Assembly (NCBI GenBank): GCA_040758525.1
Contig: JBFLVQ010000421.1
Location: 1-8,523 of the forward strand
Length of the DNA: 8,523 nucleotides
From: JBFLVQ01 sp040758525
GTDB lineage: Bacteria; Acidobacteriota; Blastocatellia; Chloracidobacteriales; JADJPF01
Reading direction: 5' to 3'
Position numbers and translations under genes: made by a program
In this document: piece by piece, positions 1 to 5,952 of the stretch
Layout: each line of letters opens with the position of its first letter
Numbering within the stretch: the stretch's first letter is position 1
Notes under the pieces: generated by a model
Told to the model about the DNA's origin: nothing
The model's database searches: none
What the model saw: the letters and a program-made list of their open reading frames with translations, nothing else

Positions 1-120
1 GTTTTCTAGTAATCCATTTAATGGGCATAGATCAACCTGTAATGCCCAATGGCAAGGCTCTTTCTTTTCCCGAATGGTCTGTAAAGGTTGTGCTGGCGGT
101 TTTGTTTAATAGATCTGTAG

Positions 121-234
121 CTATTGGGCTAACCCTCTAAAGTAATCATGATGACGAAGACTCCAACAAACTAGCTCAAGAGTGTCAATGTTATTATCAA
201 TGACAAATACTTTTGCTTGTTGCGGAGTCTTCAT
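121..234 (-). pseudogene. Relic of a response regulator receiver domain (N-terminal fragment)
   Basis: From an ATG at 232-234 the minus strand reads 37 codons to a TAG at 121-123. The peptide begins MKTPQQAKVFVIDNN and continues IDTLELVCWSLRHHDY. This matches the start of a CheY-like receiver domain: a hydrophobic first strand (VFVID), an acidic-pocket position (DN where DD or DE is usual), then an amphipathic first helix beginning DTLEL. Translation stops right after helix 1, so the phosphoacceptor Asp, the conserved Thr/Ser and the Lys are absent from this frame. A second receiver-like stretch lies in another frame at about 5-136. There is no clear ribosome binding site, and the start lies 34 nt after the htpG stop on the same strand. 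I infer a decayed gene rather than a functional small protein. A chance open frame cannot be excluded. Confidence 0.4.
156..232. repeat. Imperfect inverted repeat downstream of htpG
   Basis: GAAGACTCC at 156-164 is the exact reverse complement of GGAGTCTTC at 224-232. The stem continues with AACAA (165-169) against TTGTT (217-221) after a 2-nt bulge (GC at 222-223). The enclosed 47 nt contain a smaller stem, TGTCA (183-187) with TGACA (201-205). No T-run follows on either strand, so it does not look like a standard intrinsic terminator. It overlaps the receiver-domain relic and may be a by-product of how that gene decayed, or a weak 3' structure for the htpG transcript. Confidence 0.5.
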
Positions 235-268
235 CTAGTTATCTACAAGAAGATATTCCGTCTATCCT

Positions 269-2218
269 TTATAATGTTTGTGTGATCAGCTCACAAACCA
301 ACTGATTGTATCGTACCGGATCAGGCAGTTCCGAGCCTTCTGCAAGTAATGCATAACCAAGTAGCAGGTCTGCATAATCACCTAGACGGGGATCTTCTTT
401 ATCCTTATGGAAACGATCTTGTAGTTTAACAAAGATCTGATGTTTCGGATTTAGCTCCATAATACGTCGTTGCTTAGGTCCACCACCTTTGCCCTTCTGT
501 AGTAACCGCTCAAGCTGTGGACTGTAATCATGCTCGGCGCCTACTAGGCAGACAGGCGAATTGGTAAGACGGTGCGATAGTCGTACATCTTTAACATGTG
601 CATCAAGCTTCTTCTGTAAGAGTTGAAGTAGATCGGCACTCTCTTTCTGTTTCTCTTCCAACTCCTTCTTGGTCTTCTCGCGCTCTTCCTCACTACCTAG
701 CTCAATGATACCTTTACCCACCGACTTAAGCCGCTTGCCATCAAATTCTGTGAGTGACTGTACAACCAGTTCATCAACAGGATCGACAAGGTAGAGCACT
801 TCATAGCCTTTATCCTTGAAAGCTTCTAGATGTGGTGAATTCTCTACCACGCTACGTGACTCACCAGTGAGATAGTAGATCTCTTGTTGTTCTGATTTCA
901 TGCGACTGACATAGTCTTTCAACGTAGTTAGCTGATCCGGTGAATTAGAACTTTGGAAAAGCAGCAGCGCAATAACCTTATCTTTATTGTCATAATCAGC
1001 ACTGACACCTTCTTTGATTGCAGGGCCGAACTGTTGCCAGAATTTCAAATAGTTCTCGGCATCATTCTCCTGCATCTCTTGTAAGGTATCGAGCACTTTC
1101 TTGGTAAGCCATTTGCGAATCTGTGTGATATGTCGATCCTGTTGCAGCATCTGCCGAGAGATATTAAGCGGCAAATCTGCCGAATCAACTACGCCTTTGA
1201 TAAAACGTAGGTATCTAGGCAGTAGCTCTGCACACTTCTCCATTATCATTACTCGCTTAGCATAGAGACGTAGTCCCGGCTCCGAAGCGACATAATATAG
1301 ATCATAAGGAGCAGTAGCAGGAATGAATAGCAGCGCCTGATACTCAATACGTCCTTCAGCCTTCAGTGCGATCGACTTCATAGGCTCATTCCAGTCGTGT
1401 GAGACATGCCTATAAAACTCTGCATACTCACTCTCACTCACTTCTGAAGGTGGACGTGTCCAGATCGGCTTCATAGAATTGAGCACTTTGTCTTCAATGA
1501 CAATGGTTGGTTTCGCATCCTTTTTCGGTTTACCTTCAGCATCCTTTTCTACTTCCTCGCGTTCATCCTTATATACAATCGGATAATTGACAAAGTCAGA
1601 GTAGCGCTTCACGATACGTGTAAAGATCCACTTATCAGTGAAGTCATCGATACCGCTCTCTGGATCGGATGGCTTAAGATGTAGGGTAATGGAAGTGCCG
1701 CGCTGAGCCTTTACGGTATCCGTAATGGTATAGTTACCATCGCCACTAGACTCCCATTTAGTTGCAGTATGTTCATCTGCGCGTCGTGTAACTAGTGTGA
1801 CTCTATCTGCCACCATAAAGCAGGAATAGAAACCAACTCCAAATTGGCCGATCAGTTCTGCTAGCGCTCTCTCGGACGGGTTCTCTTGTAATCTTTCACG
1901 TAATTCACGGGTGCCGGATTTAGCGATCGTACCAATATTGGAGATGACTTCATTACGACTCATTCCTATGCCATTGTCGGAAATAGTCAAAGTACGATCA
2001 TTACGATCGGAGTCCAGGCGGATCTCAAATTTGTCTCCATCATTCAATAATTCTGGTTTAGTTAGCGCTTCAAAGCGCAGTCGGTCGATTGCATCAGAGG
2101 CATTCGAGATCAATTCGCGCAGGAAGATCTCCTTGTTGGTATAAAGAGAGTTGATCATCAGATCAAGCAGTTGTTTAGTTTCGGCTTGGAACTGATAGGT
2201 TTCAACGTTAGCAGCCAT
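269..2218 (-). CDS. htpG: Molecular chaperone HtpG (Hsp90 family)
   Basis: HtpG is the cytosolic bacterial Hsp90, an ATP-driven dimeric chaperone that remodels late folding intermediates and stress-damaged proteins. At 649 residues it is full length for the family. The GHKL ATPase domain spans about residues 1-215, with LRELISNASDA (catalytic Glu35, Mg-binding Asn39), DNGIGM (Asp81) and the lid motif GQFGVGFYS at 125-133. A short charged linker (about 217-240) leads into the middle domain, where NISRQMLQQ places the ATP-contacting arginine at 355. The rest is the C-terminal dimerisation domain, which lacks the eukaryotic MEEVD tail. The ATG start is supported by AGGAG at 2226-2230, 7 nt upstream. 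No CIRCE operator is visible. A TGCTATATG extended -10-like sequence (2241-2249) lies upstream but lacks a good -35, so the promoter is uncertain. No intrinsic terminator is evident downstream. Confidence 0.98.
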   Translation of the reverse strand: MAANVETYQFQAETKQLLDLMINSLYTNKEIFLRELISNASDAIDRLRFEALTKPELLNDGDKFEIRLDSDRNDRTLTISDNGIGMSRNEVISNIGTIAKSGTRELRERLQENPSERALAELIGQFGVGFYSCFMVADRVTLVTRRADEHTATKWESSGDGNYTITDTVKAQRGTSITLHLKPSDPESGIDDFTDKWIFTRIVKRYSDFVNYPIVYKDEREEVEKDAEGKPKKDAKPTIVIEDKVLNSMKPIWTRPPSEVSESEYAEFYRHVSHDWNEPMKSIALKAEGRIEYQALLFIPATAPYDLYYVASEPGLRLYAKRVMIMEKCAELLPRYLRFIKGVVDSADLPLNISRQMLQQDRHITQIRKWLTKKVLDTLQEMQENDAENYLKFWQQFGPAIKEGVSADYDNKDKVIALLLFQSSNSPDQLTTLKDYVSRMKSEQQEIYYLTGESRSVVENSPHLEAFKDKGYEVLYLVDPVDELVVQSLTEFDGKRLKSVGKGIIELGSEEEREKTKKELEEKQKESADLLQLLQKKLDAHVKDVRLSHRLTNSPVCLVGAEHDYSPQLERLLQKGKGGGPKQRRIMELNPKHQIFVKLQDRFHKDKEDPRLGDYADLLLGYALLAEGSELPDPVRYNQLVCELITQTL

Positions 2219-2345
2219 TGTTAGTCTCCTCTTTCAATTACATATAGCAGACCAATCAATTGCTTATGGTGGATTGCTGAATGCGCACAATAGCCTCTCT
2301 TAGATCTACAATCTAGCATTGGCAATTGAATAGTCTGCAAGCGTA

Positions 2346-2651
2346 TCAAGCTTCTTTGGACTGGGCATAGTCGGGTATTTCAAATTTCAGGTTGTTCTTG
2401 CAGAACTCTTCCCATTCCGGTGTCACTTTGTCAAAAATAATATTTTCATCCAACGCGATGCCGTCCGTGACAATGTAATTCTCTTGTAGATAGAAGAAAT
2501 CATCATCAGTCAATTCACGCTGGACTTCCACATCCTTGCCATCTACGCGCTTCTTATCTTTGCGTAGGTTGGCGGTATTCTCTGTCCAACCACTAAATTC
2601 TCGTAGCATCTTTACCGGGTAAGCCTTGCAATATTTTCCCATCTTTGCCAT
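2346..2651 (-). CDS. Small soluble protein of unknown function, 101 aa
   Basis: I do not recognise a characterised family. The protein opens MAKMGKYCKAYPVKMLREF, has a Lys/Asp-rich stretch at about 31-45, an acidic-aromatic segment ELTDDDFFYLQENYIVTDGI (46-65), and a C-terminal part with PEWEEFCKNNLKFEIPDY. It has no signal peptide or membrane segment. Two cysteines (8 and 84) are far apart and form no metal motif. It is probably a real gene: AGGAGG (2660-2665) lies 8 nt before the ATG, coding extends through most of the space between its neighbours, and the aromatic/charged composition looks like a folded domain. It lies 127 bp upstream of htpG on the same strand, so read-through into htpG is possible. 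The gap upstream of it is 183 bp, enough for its own promoter, although I see no convincing one. Confidence 0.8.
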   Translation of the reverse strand: MAKMGKYCKAYPVKMLREFSGWTENTANLRKDKKRVDGKDVEVQRELTDDDFFYLQENYIVTDGIALDENIIFDKVTPEWEEFCKNNLKFEIPDYAQSKEA

Positions 2652-2734
2652 TGTTTCTTCCTCCTAAGGATATTTTCCCTATTGGGCAGATAAATCGCTA
2701 TTTTTTGCAAACCGATATTTAAGCAAAATTAATG

Positions 2735-2778
2735 TCGTTGGGGAAGCCTCTACGCGCGCCTTATTCCCCGATAGACGA
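2735..2778 (-). terminator. Possible hairpin terminator after the cytochrome operon
   Basis: GGGGAA (2740-2745) pairs perfectly with TTCCCC (2764-2769). A flanking TCGT (2735-2738) can pair with ACGA (2775-2778) across an asymmetric internal loop. The loop is long (18 nt). Read on the minus strand, the hairpin comes about 57 nt after the stop of the 233-residue gene and is followed by a mixed A/T stretch (ATTAATTTTG) rather than a clean T-run. It is in the right place to end the cytochrome operon transcript, but it is a weak example. Confidence 0.3.
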
Positions 2779-2834
2779 TCCCTAGTAGTGTGGCATTTTG
2801 TCAGAAATATTACACTTTCCTGTCACATGCAGTA

Positions 2835-3536
2835 CTAAATACTCTGTATCCACCAGGCTTCATCCCACCCTTGAGCTTTTAGCAGTGGTAACGCGGCATT
2901 GGCATAGCCTTCAATAATTTTAGCCGCCTGGCCAATCTTTCTCAGGGCATCAATAAACAGCTCTGTCAATTGGGAATGTAAACGATTATAGTGCGCCTTG
3001 GTAACAGGCGCGTAGACATTCTTAGCATTAGCTTCAAGTGGATGTTCAACGAAATTCTTGAGACCGGCAATAGTTAGGCGTAGATGAACCAGATCTCTCA
3101 TCATATCGAGCGCATCATTACCAGTAGGCTGTGGTCGATCTTCAAGATTTAGCTGAGCATCAACAAAGATCTCATTAAAGCGTGCGGCCATATCGACGGG
3201 TGCTGATGCCGGCACATTAAGTAGGTCGGCTGGCAGTTTGGCCATCTCCGCGAAAACACGTGCAGCACGAGCAAAAAGATAACCAACCGCACTATTTTTC
3301 AGTGCTGCTGTCCCCAATGCATCATCATTAAGTAATTTTAACACCGTATCAGCATCAAGTTTGGCTTTGGCATTATTGGGATAGTATTGATCAATATAAG
3401 CAGAGAATTTTTGTGATACATCAACATGGGCAATGGTCGCTTTTACTGCACAGATATTGCGTAGGCGTGCATAGAATATACCCGCCAAATAACGTTCTTC
3501 GACAAAGACGGCTACGGTTGGAAGTAACGTTGACAT
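2835..3536 (-). CDS. Uncharacterised helical protein, 233 aa, coupled to the multiheme cytochrome gene
   Basis: I do not recognise the family. The sequence looks soluble and mostly alpha-helical, with alanine/leucine-rich amphipathic stretches at about 60-105, 140-165 and 185-220. A Pro-containing loop (about 101-115) separates the first two, and the end is Trp-rich (GWDEAWWIQSI). There is no signal peptide, clear membrane segment or CXXCH motif, and only one cysteine (29), so the protein is probably cytoplasmic and does not bind covalent haem. The ATG start is fixed by AGGAGG at 3541-3546, 4 nt upstream. Only 9 nt separate it from the stop of the cytochrome gene, whose stop codon shares bases with this ribosome binding site, so translation is probably coupled. 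The arrangement suggests a job linked to making or using the cytochrome, such as regulation or assembly, but nothing in the sequence names it. Confidence 0.85.
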   Translation of the reverse strand: MSTLLPTVAVFVEERYLAGIFYARLRNICAVKATIAHVDVSQKFSAYIDQYYPNNAKAKLDADTVLKLLNDDALGTAALKNSAVGYLFARAARVFAEMAKLPADLLNVPASAPVDMAARFNEIFVDAQLNLEDRPQPTGNDALDMMRDLVHLRLTIAGLKNFVEHPLEANAKNVYAPVTKAHYNRLHSQLTELFIDALRKIGQAAKIIEGYANAALPLLKAQGWDEAWWIQSI

Positions 3537-3540
3537 AAAA

Positions 3541-3548
3541 CCTCCTTA
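3541..3548 (-). promoter_or_regulatory. Ribosome binding site overlapping the upstream stop codon
   Basis: On the minus strand the bases read TAAGGAGG followed by TTTT and ATG. The TAA (3546-3548) ends the cytochrome gene and its last A is the first base of AGGAGG for the next gene. A ribosome finishing the cytochrome would uncover or reuse this site, the usual layout for translational coupling. Confidence 0.8.
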
Positions 3549-5585
3549 TCTTATGGTGGGCGCAGCGCCGCCCAGTCGTGTGATATTACCGGCTGCCTCC
3601 TTATTACCAGGATCAAAACGCAAAATCTTGCTCCACTGTTGCACGGCTTCTGGGATCTTTCCCTGCTTCTCTGAAATTACTGCTAATAGTCGGATCGCTT
3701 CAAGATAATCTGGCTTGTCGGCAAGTGTGCGCACCAGCTCATCAGCAGCGCGTGTCAGGTCACCTTTCGTGTAATAGTAATTAGCCAGCACTGCACGGGC
3801 ACGAAACCAATCTTGGTAGTTTGGTGTGGTTGCCAATGATTCGAAGAGATCTAGGCCACGTCGATCACCAAAAACAAGCAGAGCATTGGCTGCCTGAACA
3901 CGTACCATTAGATTAGCATCCTGCAGTAGCGTAACAAGTGCCCTATGTGTACGCTCATCCGTGGCAGCTTCCCGCATAGTTGCCAGCGCGGCAGCGGCAC
4001 GTGTCTTAATCAGATAATTTGAATCTGATAAGGCCCAGGTCAGCGCTTGTATGGCATTACTGTTATGATAAGAGACAAGCAAAGAGGCAGCATTAGCACG
4101 TAAAAAAGGCGCTTCACGTTGATTAGTTAAAATCGAGATTAGCGCACGCTCAGCTTCTGGTCTACCAGCAAAGGTGAAGGCAGCAGCAAGTACTTTGCGC
4201 CGTATTAACGCATCACTAGGGTAGAGTTTACGAAATTGTTCGATTGCCCAATCTACTGGCTTGTCCAGATGGCATTCATTACATGCATTAGGGATCTTAA
4301 AGTCGCGAGTGTTGTCTGGATTAGGAATATCTATTGTATGATCAGCAAATTTATCTAACACACCGGGTATCAATTTCGGCATATGACAGGAGACACAAAG
4401 TGCTGTTGCCCCCTCAGGTTTATGTTTGCTATGTGCCGAAGCATTATCAACAATCTTCTGATGGCAATCAGCACAAAGTGAATTGGTAGTGGTGGGCGTA
4501 GGCAGTTCATTTGCGCCTTTAGCATTATGTGGCGCAGTATGACAAGTAAGACAAGTCATACGCGCATTAAGAAAGCAACGGCTCTGTATCAGGGCTTGAT
4601 ATTCAAAAGAAGAGTTCTGTGGACGTCCATCAGGGTAGAAGTCGGCGCTTCCTTCACTACCAATCTCGACTGGTAGCAGAGGAGTAAAGAAGTCCTGGTA
4701 GTTATCGCCAGGAAAGTAACGCTGGTGATTGGAATAGATTGAGAAGTGAGGCGATTTAGGGCCATGGCAACGAGCGCAGATAGCCAGTTCACGCTCAGCA
4801 TCTAGTTTACGTGGATTGATAATATTACTGGCGCTGGGCGCATCAGAATGTGCCGTACCAGGACCATGACAGGATTCACAACTTACCGATATATCCATCC
4901 AACGAGTGTTAAAGCGATCTGTAACACTATCGTAGTTGATCTCCATAGCTGTGACATGACAGTCGAAACATTCTTTATTAAAAGTACGGCGGAAGTTGGT
5001 CCAGTAGAAAGGATGATTAGGATTAAGCCGCCCTTGTTTGATAGTAGTAAAATCGACCCACTGTTTACCGGTGATATGATAATAGACTGGCAGCACCTGT
5101 ATACGGCCATTGGGTAGCAGGGTGAGATAGTCCTGCATATGTTTGGCACCGAAGGTATAGGTTACTGGATAGCTGTCTAAGGAGTTGTCGCGAGCACGTG
5201 CCTTCATAAAAAACTTACTGTTGGCACTGAACATTTCTGCAGTTGTGCCTTCGCGATCAAAACGAACTTTGCGGAAATCACCAAGCACTGTCTGCTCAGT
5301 GGCAGGCTCCATAGCACGGCTATGAAAAGAGTGCTGCCAGCCCTCATGTTCGGTCTGATGACAGACCATACAACGCTCGCGGCCGGCGTAGATAGTCTCA
5401 TACTGAGCATCAGAGGAGAAGGCACGTGTGGGTGTCACCGACTGATGTGTAAGAGGTGTTGTTGAGCTAGTAGGCGACGATGTTTTAGGACTGGTCGGTT
5501 CACATGCAGTCAACCAACCTACTGTAAAAAACAGCAGTAATGTCCCACCAACCAGCCAGTCTCTTTTTGTCCGCTTCTTTTTCAA
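3546..5585 (-). CDS. Octaheme c-type cytochrome lipoprotein with HEAT and TPR repeats
   Basis: This is an exported electron-transfer or redox protein of 679 residues; its substrate and partner are unknown. A basic N-terminus and hydrophobic core (11-25) lead to the lipobox LTAC with Cys28, predicting signal peptidase II cleavage and a lipid anchor, followed by a Ser/Thr/Pro-rich tether (29-58). Eight CXXCH motifs begin at Cys72, 206, 236, 270, 345, 371, 397 and 435. The region around the first motif (CMVCHQTEHEGWQHSFHS) resembles the start of cytochrome c554-like domains, and CESCHGPG at 236-243 fits the same multiheme family. From about 460 the protein changes to HEAT-like helical repeats (about 476-575) and then TPR-like repeats (about 592-665), which usually bind proteins. 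The start is TTG with GAGG 5 nt upstream; an in-frame stop (5628-5630) and no upstream ATG leave little alternative. It is the first gene of an operon with the 233-residue protein. Confidence 0.93.
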   Translation of the reverse strand: MKKKRTKRDWLVGGTLLLFFTVGWLTACEPTSPKTSSPTSSTTPLTHQSVTPTRAFSSDAQYETIYAGRERCMVCHQTEHEGWQHSFHSRAMEPATEQTVLGDFRKVRFDREGTTAEMFSANSKFFMKARARDNSLDSYPVTYTFGAKHMQDYLTLLPNGRIQVLPVYYHITGKQWVDFTTIKQGRLNPNHPFYWTNFRRTFNKECFDCHVTAMEINYDSVTDRFNTRWMDISVSCESCHGPGTAHSDAPSASNIINPRKLDAERELAICARCHGPKSPHFSIYSNHQRYFPGDNYQDFFTPLLPVEIGSEGSADFYPDGRPQNSSFEYQALIQSRCFLNARMTCLTCHTAPHNAKGANELPTPTTTNSLCADCHQKIVDNASAHSKHKPEGATALCVSCHMPKLIPGVLDKFADHTIDIPNPDNTRDFKIPNACNECHLDKPVDWAIEQFRKLYPSDALIRRKVLAAAFTFAGRPEAERALISILTNQREAPFLRANAASLLVSYHNSNAIQALTWALSDSNYLIKTRAAAALATMREAATDERTHRALVTLLQDANLMVRVQAANALLVFGDRRGLDLFESLATTPNYQDWFRARAVLANYYYTKGDLTRAADELVRTLADKPDYLEAIRLLAVISEKQGKIPEAVQQWSKILRFDPGNKEAAGNITRLGGAAPTIR

Positions 5586-5594
5586 GCTATCCTC
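5583..5594 (-). promoter_or_regulatory. TTG start and ribosome binding site of the cytochrome gene
   Basis: On the minus strand GAGG (5591-5594), five spacer bases and TTG (5583-5585) precede AAAAAGAAG. Reading upstream in frame gives no ATG or GTG before the TAA at 5628-5630. The first internal ATG (residue 92) would remove the signal peptide and the first haem motif. The TTG is therefore the best start and may hold down the translation rate. Confidence 0.75.
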
Positions 5595-5626
5595 ATTCTG
5601 TTCTTGATTGGCGATCTGTTCACGGG

Positions 5627-5655
5627 ATTATATCGCTAAATAGTCGGCATGTGGA
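5627..5655 (-). promoter_or_regulatory. Sigma70-type promoter for the cytochrome operon
   Basis: A perfect TATAAT -10 box lies at 5627-5632 (minus strand), with TCCACA at 5650-5655 as a 4-of-6 match to the -35 consensus and exactly 17 bp between them. Transcription would start near 5620, giving a leader of about 35 nt before the TTG codon. A 5-bp inverted repeat, GCAGA-ACAA-TCTGC (5657-5670), sits directly upstream of the -35 box and could be a regulator site, though this is weak. Confidence 0.6.
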
Positions 5656-5712
5656 TGCAGAACAATCTGCTAGACCTATTGGCAACGCCAGCGACACACG
5701 CGACCTCAAATT

Positions 5713-5869
5713 TTTCTATCCGTGCGTATAAGGTCTTTAGCCGCGAAGCGGCGAGATACCTTTAGGCCGGCGCGTGAGCGCCGGTGCCGATTATTCCCAG
5801 GGCTCATGCCCTGCGCTAAAAATCTACCGCCGCTGCGCGGCTGAAGATATACATCTGCACAGGTAGAAA
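5713..5869. repeat. Composite palindromic element (two inverted half-units, four hairpins)
   Basis: The element fills the middle of the divergent gap and is near-symmetric about position 5791. Its outer edges are TTTCTA (5713-5718) and TAGAAA (5864-5869). Going inward, each half has a similar GTGC and GTATA flank, then a GCCGC-NNN-GCGGC hairpin (5740-5752 and 5829-5841), an AGAT/TTTAG linker, and a second hairpin with a 4-nt loop: CCGGCGC/GCGCCGG (5767-5784) and CAGGGC/GCCCTG (5798-5813). The two halves are related by sequence on opposite strands, with several mismatches and small gaps. This is the build of REP/BIME-type repeats or of a small non-autonomous palindromic mobile element. No transposase gene is nearby. 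Membership of a genome-wide repeat family is an inference. Confidence 0.7.
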
Positions 5870-5875
5870 TTTTTT
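5823..5875 (+). terminator. Terminator-like hairpin with T-run in the VWA gene leader
   Basis: TCTACC (5823-5828) can pair with GGTAGA (5862-5867), enclosing the GCCGC/GCGGC hairpin (5829-5841) and about 20 unpaired bases. Six T residues follow at 5870-5875. On the plus strand this could stop transcripts entering from the left before they reach the VWA gene. The wide loop makes it a mediocre terminator, and it overlaps the palindromic element. Confidence 0.3.
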
Positions 5876-5904
5876 CAAACTGCGCAAGAGCTATCTTTCT
5901 CTAA

Positions 5905-5920
5905 ACTGGCAACTGCCAGT
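5905..5920. promoter_or_regulatory. Perfect 7-2-7 palindrome, possible operator for the VWA gene
   Basis: ACTGGCA (5905-5911), AC, TGCCAGT (5914-5920) is a perfect inverted repeat ending 32 bp before the VWA start codon. Its size and symmetry suit a dimeric repressor site; it could instead form a short hairpin in the 5' leader. I cannot match it to a known regulator. No convincing -35/-10 pair was found beside it; TATCTT at 5892-5897 is the best -10-like sequence. Confidence 0.4.
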
Positions 5921-5952
5921 GTGTCCAGATAGCAGGCTGACAAGGAGGAATA

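Noticed and set aside
3..140. Plus-strand open frame reaching from the window edge to a TAA at 138-140
   Set aside because: About 45 codons with no recognisable similarity. It is antisense to a frame with receiver-like residues, and its length is within chance.
1138..1170. HtpG has Gln rather than the frequent Glu right after the ATP-contacting arginine (NISRQMLQQ)
   Set aside because: The position after the arginine varies among Hsp90 proteins and the arginine itself is intact, so I see no reason to expect lost activity.
1911..2144. Plus-strand open frame of 77 codons inside htpG
   Set aside because: It lies opposite the strongly conserved ATPase domain of HtpG and has no ribosome binding site or family resemblance; it is a shadow.
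2219..2345. CIRCE-type heat-shock operator before htpG
   Set aside because: No TTAGCACTC-N9-GAGTGCTAA-like repeat is present; only short TAGAT/ATCTA pairing was seen.
4848..5149. Open frames on both strands (4848-5117 plus, 4883-5149 minus) inside the cytochrome gene
   Set aside because: Both overlap codons of the CXXCH-bearing protein and encode compositionally odd peptides; they are shadows.
5540..5731. Plus-strand 63-codon open frame across the cytochrome start and promoter
   Set aside because: It is antisense to the signal peptide region, runs through the promoter into the palindromic element, and lacks a ribosome binding site.
5713..5869. Possible CRISPR array or structured riboswitch in the divergent gap
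   Set aside because: There are no regularly spaced direct repeats, and the symmetry is inverted on both strands, which fits a palindromic repeat better than a directional RNA element.
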